Origin: an uncultured Bacilli bacterium
Lineage (GTDB): Bacteria > Bacillota_I > Bacilli_A > RF39 > UBA660
Assembly: GCA_944363685.1 (NCBI GenBank)
Contig: CALVUV010000017.1
Location: 1-16,141, forward strand
DNA: 16,141 bases
Direction: 5' to 3'
Position numbers and translations under genes: made by a program. Shown here piece by piece: positions 1-7,366 of this stretch; the first letter of the stretch is position 1; the number at the start of each line of letters is the position of its first letter. The notes below the pieces were generated by a model that saw nothing but the letters and a program-made list of their open reading frames with translations, was not told the origin of the DNA and searched no databases.

Positions 1-606
1 ATAATATAGAGAACTAACAGTTGATGAGAAGAACTTATTTATTGATTCTTTAGATTCCTTACCTTCTAATATTAACATAAGTTTACCATCTAAAGTTTTA
101 ATAATAGCTTTAGTTAGTTTCTTATGTACTTTAATAAAAGAATTTAAAGAGGCAGTTAGAGTTATAATATTACTATCTAATAAATTACATTTATCTATAG
201 GAATTAAATTATTAGTCTCTTCTTCATAATACCCTAACTTATCACCTTTAATATGAAAAGTTACTTTATTACGATAGTTATAACATTTAGTAGGAATTAT
301 TTCTAAAGAGTCTAAATTATAATTTGTATATTTAGAAAAAATATTCTTAACAGTATTCTTTTTAAACTCTAACTGCTCATCATAAGTTAAATGACCAATC
401 TGACATCCTCCACATTCATTATAATAAGGACAATACTTTACTTTAAGAGAATCAATTCTTCTACCTATAGAATATCTTTTCTTATCTTTTACTATATCAA
501 TAGAAACTTCTTCACCTAGTTTTACTTTAGGTATAAATATTACTTTATTATCAACTTTGGCAATACCTCTACCTTGATGATCATAATCAATTATTTTAAC
601 TTTCAT
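1..606 (-). CDS. rlmD: 23S rRNA (uracil-5-)-methyltransferase, RlmD/RlmCD (RumA) type; partial, 3' end outside the window
   Basis: The first 202 codons are open on the minus strand from ATG 606 (AGGTGA about 8 bases upstream) to the window edge. Residues 1-55 look like a TRAM RNA-binding domain (IIDYDHQGRGIAKVDNKVIF). Next comes the iron-sulfur cysteine set C59, C65 and C68 (CPYYNECGGCQ) with a fourth cysteine at C140, the pattern of the RumA family [4Fe-4S] cluster. The family motif YNYRNK follows the cluster region at about 109-114. The SAM-binding catalytic domain lies outside the window. The family makes m5U in 23S rRNA; in Bacillus one enzyme (RlmCD) modifies both U747 and U1939, and this could be either a single- or dual-site enzyme. 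It is divergent from the gene at 721. Confidence 0.88.
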   Translation of the reverse strand, partial: MKVKIIDYDHQGRGIAKVDNKVIFIPKVKLGEEVSIDIVKDKKRYSIGRRIDSLKVKYCPYYNECGGCQIGHLTYDEQLEFKKNTVKNIFSKYTNYNLDSLEIIPTKCYNYRNKVTFHIKGDKLGYYEEETNNLIPIDKCNLLDSNIITLTASLNSFIKVHKKLTKAIIKTLDGKLMLILEGKESKESINKFFSSTVSSLYY

Positions 607-667
607 AAATTTCACCTACTAATAGATTACTACAAAATTTATGAATGGAAAAGCTTTTTAATATCGC

Positions 668-695
668 TTGACACCAAGAAAATGTGCTATATCAT
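668..695 (+). promoter_or_regulatory. Sigma-A-type promoter for the small gene at 721
   Basis: TTGACA (668-673), a 16-base spacer, then TATCAT (690-695, 5 of 6 to TATAAT). A strong ribosome binding site GAGGAGAG (707-714) stands 6 bases before ATG 721. The box sequences are directly visible; promoter activity is inferred. Confidence 0.6.
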
Positions 696-720
696 AATTA
701 CACAAAGAGGAGAGAAAAAT

Positions 721-1091
721 ATGTTTGAAAGAAATAATATTGATGATTTATTTTTAGCAAGTATCAGTGTTTTATATCCGGATAACGAAATGTTAACCGA
801 TAATATTGGTGGTATTTTAACAATAAGTATAGGAGGATACGGATATACAACAATTTTAAAGAAAAATATATCGATTTAAATAATCCTAAAGCAGAAATAA
901 CTACTACTAGAGATCCATTTAAAGCTAGTTATATAATAGATTATATGGAACCATTAAGTAAATATTATACTAATGATGGAAAAAGAAAACAAATTTTTAG
1001 TAATAGACAAGCGATAAAAATGGCAGAAACATATTATGATGAATTTGATAAAGATGAAAAAGAAGCACAGAAAGTAAGAGTTTATAAATAA
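721..1091 (+). pseudogene. Small unknown gene interrupted by a -1 frameshift near 855-867
   Basis: ATG 721 has a strong ribosome binding site and its own promoter. The first frame runs 52 codons to TAA 877-879. The -1 frame is open from before 855 to TAA 1089-1091 and has normal, charged protein composition (KEKYIDLNNPKAEITTTRDP and onward, ending KVRVYK). Joining the two at TTTTAAAG gives a coherent protein of about 123 residues, without signal peptide or membrane segments, with an acidic/basic helical C-terminus. I do not recognise the family. The junction carries the heptamer T TTA AAG in the zero frame (855-861), so programmed -1 frameshifting is possible; a lost A in an A-rich run or an assembly error is at least as likely. 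An in-frame start further upstream (574) would run back into rlmD and has no reason to be used. Confidence 0.6.
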
Positions 1092-1093
1092 TT

Positions 1094-1117
1094 GAGGTTG
1101 AATACCTCTTTTTTTAT
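1094..1117 (+). terminator. Rho-independent terminator after the frameshifted gene
   Basis: A 5-bp stem GAGGT (1094-1098) / ACCTC (1104-1108) with loop TGAAT is followed by a T run. It begins three bases after the stop at 1091. The stem is short, but stem plus T run in this position supports the call. Confidence 0.6.
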
Positions 1118-1118
1118 T

Positions 1119-1148
1119 TTAATAATAATCTCTATTTTGGTAATACTA
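1119..1148 (+). promoter_or_regulatory. Possible sigma-G (forespore) promoter for the ger operon
   Basis: TTAATA (1119-1124), a 17-base spacer, then AATACTA (1142-1148). This resembles the known B. subtilis sigma-G pattern (-35 near G-AT-A, -10 CATACTA-like), differing at the first base of each box. GerA-family operons are known sigma-G genes, so the position makes sense. Sequence this AT-rich gives chance matches. Confidence 0.4.
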
Positions 1149-1169
1149 AAAGTGAAATGAGGTGATGCT

Positions 1170-2588
1170 ATGCTTGCAAATGAAATAAAGAATGCTTTTG
1201 GTAATGCCACTGATTTAATAGTTAGACCTTTTATTATCGATAATAGGGAGATTACTCTTGTTATGAGTGAAGTTTTAGGTAGTTCAAGTTATGTTAATGA
1301 TTTTATATTAAGACGTCTTTTAACTATTAAATTTCAAAGTGATGATATAGGAGGTGAACTTCTTAACTTTATTCCTACTAATAATGGGAAAATATTAAAT
1401 ACATTAAATGATATGACAGACTATATTTGTATGGGCTTCGCTCTTATAGTCTTTAGTAATACAGAAGCGATTGCCATTGAAGCTCGTGCTACTGTAGATA
1501 GAGGTATTTCTACCGTTGATAATGAAAGTACTGTAATGGGGAGTAAAGATGCCTTTAATGAAAACTTTAATACCAACGTTGGTCTTATTAGAAGAAGAAT
1601 TAGAACTAGTGATTTATATGTTGATGGAATGTTTGTAGGTAAAAGAACAAAAACAAAAATAGGTATTTTATATATGAATGGTATTGCAGAAAAGAAAAAT
1701 GTTGATACCATTAAAAATAAACTTAAAAAAATTAATGTAGATGGAGTCATTGATACAGGTAATTTAAAGACATATTTAGATACTAAAACTAATTATTTAT
1801 TTCCTACTATAACATCAACTGAAAGACCAGATAAAGTAGCACAAGCCCTTCTTGAAGGTAAGATTGCTATTATCTCTGATAACTCTCCTTTTGTTTTAAT
1901 AACCCCTACTTTCTTTATAGATTATCTACATACAAGTGATGATTATTATAGTAAGTCAATAAATGCTTCTTTTATTAGAATAATTAGACTCTTTGCTTTT
2001 CTTATTTCTATATTCATACCTGCCATCTATATTGCTTTAACAACTCATAATCAAGACTTATTACCTCTATCTTTATTCTTAAACTTCGCTGAACAAAGAA
2101 GTAGTGTTCCTTTCTCTGCTTTAATAGAAGCTTTATTTATGAGTATATCATTTGAAATACTAAGAGAAAGTGATATTAGAAAACCATCTAGTATGGGTAC
2201 ATCAGTATCAATACTTGGAGGATTAATATTAGGAGATGCTGCAGTCTCTGCCGGTATTATCTCCCCTATTATGATTATTGTAATATCTATATCTGCTATA
2301 TCAGGACTTGCCTTCTATGAAATGGAAATGATTAATGCCCTTAGATGGTGGCGTTTTATAATGATGTTTCTAGCTATGTTCTTTGGACTATTTGGTATCT
2401 TTATAGGCTTTATCATTCTTCTAGCATCCCTTGTTACAACGACAAGTTTAAACGTCCCATACCTCGCTCCATTCTCACCTTTTATAAAAGGAGAATTAAA
2501 AGACTCTATTATTAAAGGAGAACATAAAAAAATCAGAAAAAGAAATCCCCTACTTACTAAAAATATTATAAGGGAGACTAAATCATGA
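1170..2588 (+). CDS. gerAA: Spore germination receptor subunit A (GerAA/GerBA/GerKA family)
   Basis: 472 residues, close to the usual family length. The N-terminal half is the soluble GerA domain, with the signatures GSKDAFNENFNTNVGLIRRR and TERPDKVAQALLEGKIAI. From about residue 265 a multi-helix membrane domain follows, containing SVPFSALIEALFMSISFEIL, then SSMGTSVSILGGLILGDAAV and a final hydrophobic pair. ATG 1170 is preceded by AGGTGATG. The subunit forms an inner spore membrane germinant receptor with the B and C subunits; recent work on the family describes such receptors as nutrient-gated channels. The stop overlaps the next start as ATGA (2585-2588), indicating translational coupling. 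Germinant specificity cannot be read from the sequence. Confidence 0.95.
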   Translation: MLANEIKNAFGNATDLIVRPFIIDNREITLVMSEVLGSSSYVNDFILRRLLTIKFQSDDIGGELLNFIPTNNGKILNTLNDMTDYICMGFALIVFSNTEAIAIEARATVDRGISTVDNESTVMGSKDAFNENFNTNVGLIRRRIRTSDLYVDGMFVGKRTKTKIGILYMNGIAEKKNVDTIKNKLKKINVDGVIDTGNLKTYLDTKTNYLFPTITSTERPDKVAQALLEGKIAIISDNSPFVLITPTFFIDYLHTSDDYYSKSINASFIRIIRLFAFLISIFIPAIYIALTTHNQDLLPLSLFLNFAEQRSSVPFSALIEALFMSISFEILRESDIRKPSSMGTSVSILGGLILGDAAVSAGIISPIMIIVISISAISGLAFYEMEMINALRWWRFIMMFLAMFFGLFGIFIGFIILLASLVTTTSLNVPYLAPFSPFIKGELKDSIIKGEHKKIRKRNPLLTKNIIRETKS

Positions 2589-3550
2589 AAAAAATAATTA
2601 TTATTTCCATAGTTCTTCTTTTATTCTTGGGACATACTCCTTATTATGATCTAAATGAATTAGCAGTAGTAGATACTATAGGGATTTCTTATAATGATAA
2701 TAAATACAATCTTTATTTAAATATAGTAAATGAAGATAATAAAACTTATAAAATAACAGGAGATAGTCTAGGAGAAATATTTTTAAAAGGAGAAACTATA
2801 AATAATAAGAGAACTTACTATAAACATTTAAGTGTTATTATATTTGATACTAATGTATTAAATGATAATAAATTATTTACTTTCTTAAAAGATGAATTTA
2901 CTACTATAGACTATTTAACTTTATCTACTAATAATTTAGATAATTTATTTACTAAATATCATAAAAGTAATGATTATAAGAGTTTTATTACTAAAGAAAG
3001 AGACTTAGAAGGAACTATTATTAATATTACCTTTAAAGATTTATTAAGCACTTATTTAGATAATAATAAATCATCTTCTCTTCCTTTAATTGATATTAAT
3101 AATGATAAATTAATAAGTAACGGTAGTTATATAATAGACAAAGATTATATTCTTAATAAAGATTTAACTAAAGCTTATTATTTATTAAATAATAAAGTAA
3201 GTTCTTATAATGAAAAAATAAAAATAGATGATAATTATCTTGAAGCATCTTTATATGATTTAAAAACTACTATTAAATATAATAATAATGAATTAGAAAT
3301 AAAAGTAACTGGTAAAGTAGATAGTCCTGATACTCTTAATTTATCTAAAGTAAAAAATAAAGTAAAGAAAAAATTACTAACAGATATTAAAGATATAATT
3401 AATTTAGAAACTAAAGAAGATATAAAAATAACTAATATAAGTAATACTATTTATTTAAAAGAAAGAGATAATTTAAATAATAGTTATGAAAATAGTAAAA
3501 AAAATATTATTATTGATTTAAAAACAGAAAGGAGAAATAACTATGATTAA
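2585..3550 (+). CDS. gerAC: Spore germination receptor subunit C (GerAC family), lacking a lipobox cysteine
   Basis: 321 residues, somewhat shorter than the usual 370-400. Residues 1-16 are a short hydrophobic leader. The conserved family N-terminus follows (YYDLNELAVVDTIGIS), then a polar, Asn/Lys-rich extracytoplasmic body with a family-like end (ITNISNTIYLKERDNLNNSY). GerAC proteins are normally lipoproteins with Leu-x-Gly-Cys before the conserved Glu-Leu segment. Here the position is L15-G16-H17 and the whole protein contains no cysteine, so it cannot be diacylglyceryl-modified in the usual way and may stay anchored by its leader. ATG 2585 overlaps the gerAA stop, with GGGAG upstream, and its end overlaps gerAB by 8 bases. 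Identification is firm because of position and N-terminal motif. Confidence 0.88.
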   Translation: MKKIIIISIVLLLFLGHTPYYDLNELAVVDTIGISYNDNKYNLYLNIVNEDNKTYKITGDSLGEIFLKGETINNKRTYYKHLSVIIFDTNVLNDNKLFTFLKDEFTTIDYLTLSTNNLDNLFTKYHKSNDYKSFITKERDLEGTIINITFKDLLSTYLDNNKSSSLPLIDINNDKLISNGSYIIDKDYILNKDLTKAYYLLNNKVSSYNEKIKIDDNYLEASLYDLKTTIKYNNNELEIKVTGKVDSPDTLNLSKVKNKVKKKLLTDIKDIINLETKEDIKITNISNTIYLKERDNLNNSYENSKKNIIIDLKTERRNNYD

Positions 3551-4415
3551 TAAAAAGATAGATCTTTTACAAATATCTACTCTTACTTTTTTTCTAACAA
3601 TAACATCTTTTATTCTCTTTTCATCTAACATTATAAAGATTAGTAAAAGTGATACTATTATAAGTATAATAATAAGTAGTATTCTATCTTTATTTATTCT
3701 TAAAGTTATCTTATCATTAAGAAAAAAATTTAAATTAACAAATGAAATAAACAAAATATTTATTACAATCATTCTAATTACATTATTCATCTATTTATTA
3801 ATCAATATAACTAATTTTATTAAAGTAAGTTTTCTAAGTAATGGAAACTTCTATAGTATTATAATTCTAATATTTATAACTACTCTTATTATCTCTAATC
3901 AAGGTTATAAAGAAGTAGCAAGCCTATCTCTTATCTTAAGTTTCATCTTTATACCACTATTTATAATAAATATCTATGGTAGTACTAAAACATTAGATTT
4001 AACTTATCTTACTCCTATTTTTACTAATAATATAATAGATATTATAAAAGCATCTTTATTACTTACATTTTATATAACAATACCTTTATTATTACTATTA
4101 TTTATTCCATATAATGAAATAGATAACAAAAAAAAACAAGATAAATATTTATATCTTGCATTTAGTCTTGGAATACTTACTATTATTATAGAATATCTAT
4201 TACTATATTTTTCTTGTAATATCGAAATTATTACAAGTTACGAATATCCTTTTATGTTAGTAATAAATAGTCTTTCTAGTTTTCTCATTTTTAATAGATT
4301 CTCTTATATTATAAGCTTCTATTTATTATTTTCTCCATTTATAACTTTATCTTTAATATTAACTATTATTAGGCAGTTAAAGTTGAACAAGTATATCCTA
4401 AAGATTCAAGATTAG
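3543..4415 (+). CDS. gerAB: Spore germination receptor subunit B (GerAB family, APC-type membrane protein), short form
   Basis: 290 residues against about 360 in well-known GerAB proteins. It is almost entirely hydrophobic, with about nine membrane segments (roughly 8-28, 37-59, 70-93, 102-120, 123-145, 163-189, 203-227, 235-255, 258-280). GerAB is the receptor's germinant-binding transporter-like subunit. The ribosome binding site AAAGGAG lies inside the end of gerAC, and ATG 3543 overlaps the gerAC stop by 8 bases. The last 47 bases (4369-4415) are shared with the convergent gene on the other strand, so the final residues may be a replaced or truncated tail; typical proteins have ten helices. 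Assigned mainly by operon position plus topology and the N-terminal pattern. Confidence 0.85.
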   Translation: MINKKIDLLQISTLTFFLTITSFILFSSNIIKISKSDTIISIIISSILSLFILKVILSLRKKFKLTNEINKIFITIILITLFIYLLINITNFIKVSFLSNGNFYSIIILIFITTLIISNQGYKEVASLSLILSFIFIPLFIINIYGSTKTLDLTYLTPIFTNNIIDIIKASLLLTFYITIPLLLLLFIPYNEIDNKKKQDKYLYLAFSLGILTIIIEYLLLYFSCNIEIITSYEYPFMLVINSLSSFLIFNRFSYIISFYLLFSPFITLSLILTIIRQLKLNKYILKIQD

Positions 4416-4881
4416 ATTGTTGTAAATCCTTTGGTTGAAAATAACTATCAAGAGATGTATTATCAGGATTAGCTTCCTTCAATTCTTTTGTTAAAACAAA
4501 TCTAGCTTGTGTATCCGTAGATTGATCCTCAACAATACCACTATTTCTAATAGTATCAATTTCTGTTATCAAAGGATTAACAACAATACCAGAGTCAGTG
4601 ATTTCTGGTAAATCATACATAAAAGTTACCTTAGTAAGTTCATCATCAGTATAATTACTACTAATAGTTACATTATATATAGCATTATCAACAGTAACAT
4701 CTTTATTACAATTTAAAGCCATAACACTACTAACAGTAGTAGTAGAACCATTATTAATATTGTTTTCACTTTCTTTAAAAACAATTCTACAAATCGGTGG
4801 TAAAGCTATTAAAATAATAAATATTACAATAAGTAAATAAATAAAAATATTAATAAAAGAACTCTCTTTCTTACTCTTCAT
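4369..4881 (-). CDS. Unknown single-pass exported or membrane-anchored protein
   Basis: 170 residues from ATG 4881, chosen because AGGAGG lies 9 bases upstream; the longer reading frame to 4902 has no such site. Residues about 9-30 form one membrane anchor, after a Lys-rich start (MKSKKESS), so the rest should face outside. The outer part is polar and Thr/Ser/Asn-rich, with a cysteine near residue 51 (ALNCNKD) and one near the C-terminus (YTCSTLTA) that could form a disulfide. I do not recognise a family. The start overlaps the end of the upstream membrane protein by 11 bases, so the two are probably co-translated. The 3' end overlaps gerAB by 47 bases on the opposite strand. Confidence 0.75.
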   Translation of the reverse strand: MKSKKESSFINIFIYLLIVIFIILIALPPICRIVFKESENNINNGSTTTVSSVMALNCNKDVTVDNAIYNVTISSNYTDDELTKVTFMYDLPEITDSGIVVNPLITEIDTIRNSGIVEDQSTDTQARFVLTKELKEANPDNTSLDSYFQPKDLQQSNLESLGYTCSTLTA

Positions 4882-5296
4882 TAGTATTTTCCTCCTCCAC
4901 ATCTTTATCTAATTCATCTAATTTTTCTTTTCTTTTCATATTCACAATAAACTTTCTAATATAAACTATTAAAAAGATAAAAGGTATAAAAGGAAATACC
5001 ATAAAGAAATAATAAAGAAAAGCATTTTCTTCTATAGCATTTAAATCTCTAACAGTTTGCGTAAATGAAAGAGCAAAACCAATAGATACAGATAACAAAA
5101 TAGCAGTAACTAAAATACCTAAGACATTAGTCCAATAATTAATTGCATAATTAGTTTGATTAATATCTTTATCTTTCTTTAAAGCACTATAAATTTTAGT
5201 ACCTGCAAAAAATAAAAGTAAAACAACTGTTAAAGGTAAAATAACATAAAAAAGTAACACTCTAAAATTCTCTTCACTATACACTGCTTGAGTCAC
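4871..5296 (-). CDS. Unknown three-helix membrane protein
   Basis: 141 residues from GTG 5296, preferred because AGGTGG (5310-5305) lies 8 bases upstream; an upstream in-frame GTG at 5308 would sit inside that site. There are three hydrophobic segments (about 12-32, 52-77 and 91-113 of the 141-residue form), with a basic loop (ALKKDKD) after the first and a strongly charged, Glu-rich C-terminal tail (EKLDELDKDVEEENTNEE) that is probably cytoplasmic. No family recognised. It has its own promoter (5317-5345) and overlaps the next gene by 11 bases, so the two form a small operon and may act as partners; function is not inferable from sequence. Confidence 0.75.
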   Translation of the reverse strand: MTQAVYSEENFRVLLFYVILPLTVVLLLFFAGTKIYSALKKDKDINQTNYAINYWTNVLGILVTAILLSVSIGFALSFTQTVRDLNAIEENAFLYYFFMVFPFIPFIFLIVYIRKFIVNMKRKEKLDELDKDVEEENTNEE

Positions 5297-5316
5297 AATA
5301 ACCACCACCTATTATA

Positions 5317-5345
5317 ATAATAACATAAGATAACTTTTCATTCAA
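5317..5345 (-). promoter_or_regulatory. Sigma-A-type promoter for the two unknown membrane genes
   Basis: On the minus strand TTGAAT (5345-5340), a 17-base spacer, then TATTAT (5322-5317). The expected start of transcription, near 5310, falls on the ribosome binding site, giving a very short leader before GTG 5296. Confidence 0.55.
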
Positions 5346-5362
5346 CTAAACAATTTTATTTT

Positions 5363-5821
5363 TTAAATAATATTTTCAAGTTCCAATAAATATCTCTTTT
5401 TCTCTTCTCCCCCTACAAAACCACCAATATCATCAAGAGAATTAACAACTCTATGACTTGGTAGAACAATAGGAAAAGAACTATTATATAATACTTCCTT
5501 AACAGGAGAAATAACCTCTTCATCACCTAATTCTCTTGCAACATCTCTATAAGTTATAAATTCTCCATAAGGAATATGACATACTATTTCCATTACTCTT
5601 TTTTCTAAACCAGAAATTAAATAATTATAAAATGAAAATGACTTAAGTTCTCCCTTAAAATAAGACTCTATCTCATTTTTTATTCTAATACTTAAATCAT
5701 TCTCCTTACCCTCATCTATTTCCTCAACAAAAGTAATAGAAATTATATCGTAATCCCCTGTATTTATTCTAATAATTCCAATAGGACTTTCATAAAATGA
5801 AAGATAACTAACATGTCTCAT
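5363..5821 (-). CDS. Alkylguanine-DNA alkyltransferase homologue with the catalytic Cys replaced by Ser (ATL-like)
   Basis: 152 residues, a normal length for Ogt/MGMT proteins. The N-terminal half has the Ogt-like start (SPIGIIRINTG) and the C-terminal half holds the DNA-binding domain: IPYGEFITYRDVA (84-95), LPSHRVV (120-126) and GGFVGGEEKKRYLLELE (133-149). Active enzymes have PCHRV; here the acceptor is S122 (codon AGT, 5458-5456). By alignment to human AGT, the Arg finger (R128) is Y112 and the pocket Tyr158-Ser159 is F135-V136; Tyr114 is kept as Y91. Suicide alkyl transfer should therefore be impossible. Alkyltransferase-like proteins (PWHRV) bind damage and recruit excision repair, so a sensor role is plausible; a decaying gene is the alternative. 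AAGGAG precedes ATG 5821, and the gene lies 9 bases after the DedA gene. Confidence 0.85.
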   Translation of the reverse strand: MRHVSYLSFYESPIGIIRINTGDYDIISITFVEEIDEGKENDLSIRIKNEIESYFKGELKSFSFYNYLISGLEKRVMEIVCHIPYGEFITYRDVARELGDEEVISPVKEVLYNSSFPIVLPSHRVVNSLDDIGGFVGGEEKKRYLLELENII

Positions 5822-5830
5822 AACTACTCC

Positions 5831-6406
5831 TTAAAACAAATTTGTAAATAAACTATAAAATATTAATGTAAATGGCTTACCTATTAATATTATAAATAGA
5901 AATCTAAAAAAGGTCAAACCACTAATACCTGCAATATAACAAAGTAAATCATCAGGAGCACCCGGTAGAAATATCCCTAAGAAAAATATCTTTTCAAATT
6001 TTTTTGTTCTAACATACCCTAAATATTTATCTACAGTTTCTTTTTTAAATAATTTATTTATTAAAGGAAGCCCAAAATTCCTAGAAAGAAAAAAAGAAAC
6101 AATACTACCTAAAGTTAAACCTACATAATTATAGATAAATCCTTCTATAGGTCCAAAAGCAAGAACTCCTACAAGACAAGAAGCCCCTCCTGGTATAACA
6201 GGAAATACTACTTGAACAATTTGAATTAATAAAAAAATTAAAGGAGCGATTAAACCATAACTTTTAATTCTTTCTAATAACAAATCAGAATCATTTAATA
6301 AATTCATCTTTAATGCATAAATAATAAAAGCTACTAAAAGGATTGTAACTATAATTGTTATAATTGTCATAATTTTTTTTAATGCCGTATCATTTTCTTT
6401 AGTCAT
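5831..6406 (-). CDS. TVP38/TMEM64 (DedA superfamily) membrane protein
   Basis: 191 residues. After a charged N-terminus there is a first helix (about 12-31). The family core follows: VVFPVIPGGASCLVGVLAFG, an entry into a re-entrant segment, then GLTLGSIVSFFLSRNFG and the second conserved half FLPGAPDDLLCYIAGISG, with a closing helix near the C-terminus. These paired P-G and P-D-D-L motifs are typical of TVP38/TMEM64 proteins. Members are linked to lipid (for example undecaprenyl phosphate or phospholipid) flipping and envelope homeostasis in bacteria, but the substrate cannot be read here. The ribosome binding site GGAGG lies close to ATG 6406. It sits 48 bases downstream of the MYG1-type gene and probably shares its transcript. 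Confidence 0.88.
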   Translation of the reverse strand: MTKENDTALKKIMTIITIIVTILLVAFIIYALKMNLLNDSDLLLERIKSYGLIAPLIFLLIQIVQVVFPVIPGGASCLVGVLAFGPIEGFIYNYVGLTLGSIVSFFLSRNFGLPLINKLFKKETVDKYLGYVRTKKFEKIFFLGIFLPGAPDDLLCYIAGISGLTFFRFLFIILIGKPFTLIFYSLFTNLF

Positions 6407-6454
6407 ATAATTCCTCCTTCTAATATTTTAACCATTTCTACATTATTAATTACA

Positions 6455-7366
6455 TTAATTTAGTTCATTTTTATCTATTGTAATTTCTGCTAATTTTAAA
6501 GCTGACTCAAGAGTATCTGCTGTTAGAATAAAACGATTTACATGACAAAAATTTGCACCTCTAACACCAGTAACTTTTTCTAATTCTTTATTAAAAACTC
6601 CTCCCCATTCTTTAGGAAAATAAACTCTACTAGTTTTATTAATAGAACTAATAGGAATAGTCTTAACAGCATAACCTCCTCTATTAGATGGATAAACCAC
6701 TAATTTTATTCTATCATATTTACTACTACTTAGAATAGTCTCTTCATAAGGTAAAAACCCATCAAGTACTAAAATAGACCCTTTACACTCTTCTAAAAGA
6801 CTCTTAACTCTTATAGAAGCCATAACCTTACCATTAATATTCTTTATTTCATAAATAATAATAGTTTTAGCAAGTTCTACTGCTCTTAAAAAATTATCAT
6901 TAACAGAATCTTTACTTAAATAACTAGGATTAAAAAGTTTAATAACATCACTAATAGTCTTTACTTTATAACTAGATTCAATCATAGGAAATATTCCATT
7001 ATCAATAGCATCTATTCCTTCTACTAAATCCTTTACAAAATAATTATACACATCTTCTTTATTATCTAAACCTAATTTCTCTAAATACTTAAGCCCATAC
7101 TCTTCAAATAAAAGACCAAAAGATGAATATTTAATACCATTATCTCTAACTCTAGCATCCATTTGATGATGATCAAATTTACCTTTACCAATATCATAGA
7201 TAATAACGTCATCTTTTATATTATTAGGTACTTCATTTCTTCTAATTAAAGGAACATCTTCAAAATAAAGATCTAAAAAAGCAGTTGCAAAAACTTCATC
7301 TGCATGCATTGTTCCACTATGAGTAATAAACTTAGCTTTATCTATATCATCTACTATTCTTACCAT
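6455..7366 (-). CDS. MYG1-family (UPF0160) DHH-like metal-dependent hydrolase/exonuclease
   Basis: 303 residues, about family length. The N-terminus carries THSGTMHADEVFA (H16, H21, D23, E24) and DIGKGKFDHHQ (D58, D65, H66, H67), the metal-binding residues expected for this DHH-related fold. The family C-terminal signatures FPKEWGG and CHVNRFILTADTLESALK are also present. Human MYG1 is an RNA 3'-5' exonuclease; bacterial members are mostly uncharacterised, so exonuclease or phosphoesterase activity is inferred. No signal or membrane segment, so cytoplasmic. ATG 7366 has GGAGG upstream, and the start overlaps the end of the glycosyltransferase gene by 20 bases, so the two are coupled. Confidence 0.9.
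   Translation of the reverse strand: MVRIVDDIDKAKFITHSGTMHADEVFATAFLDLYFEDVPLIRRNEVPNNIKDDVIIYDIGKGKFDHHQMDARVRDNGIKYSSFGLLFEEYGLKYLEKLGLDNKEDVYNYFVKDLVEGIDAIDNGIFPMIESSYKVKTISDVIKLFNPSYLSKDSVNDNFLRAVELAKTIIIYEIKNINGKVMASIRVKSLLEECKGSILVLDGFLPYEETILSSSKYDRIKLVVYPSNRGGYAVKTIPISSINKTSRVYFPKEWGGVFNKELEKVTGVRGANFCHVNRFILTADTLESALKLAEITIDKNELN

Noticed and set aside
574..720. Upstream extension of the small plus-strand gene back to an ATG at 574
   Set aside because: It would overlap the rlmD start and run through the promoter boxes; ATG 721 has the strong ribosome binding site.
1421..1750. Minus-strand open frame inside gerAA
   Set aside because: It is antisense to a well-conserved gerAA region, hydrophobic by complementarity, with no ribosome binding site.
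3518..3790. Minus-strand open frame across the gerAC/gerAB junction
   Set aside because: Shadow of the hydrophobic gerAB helices on the other strand; no supporting signals.
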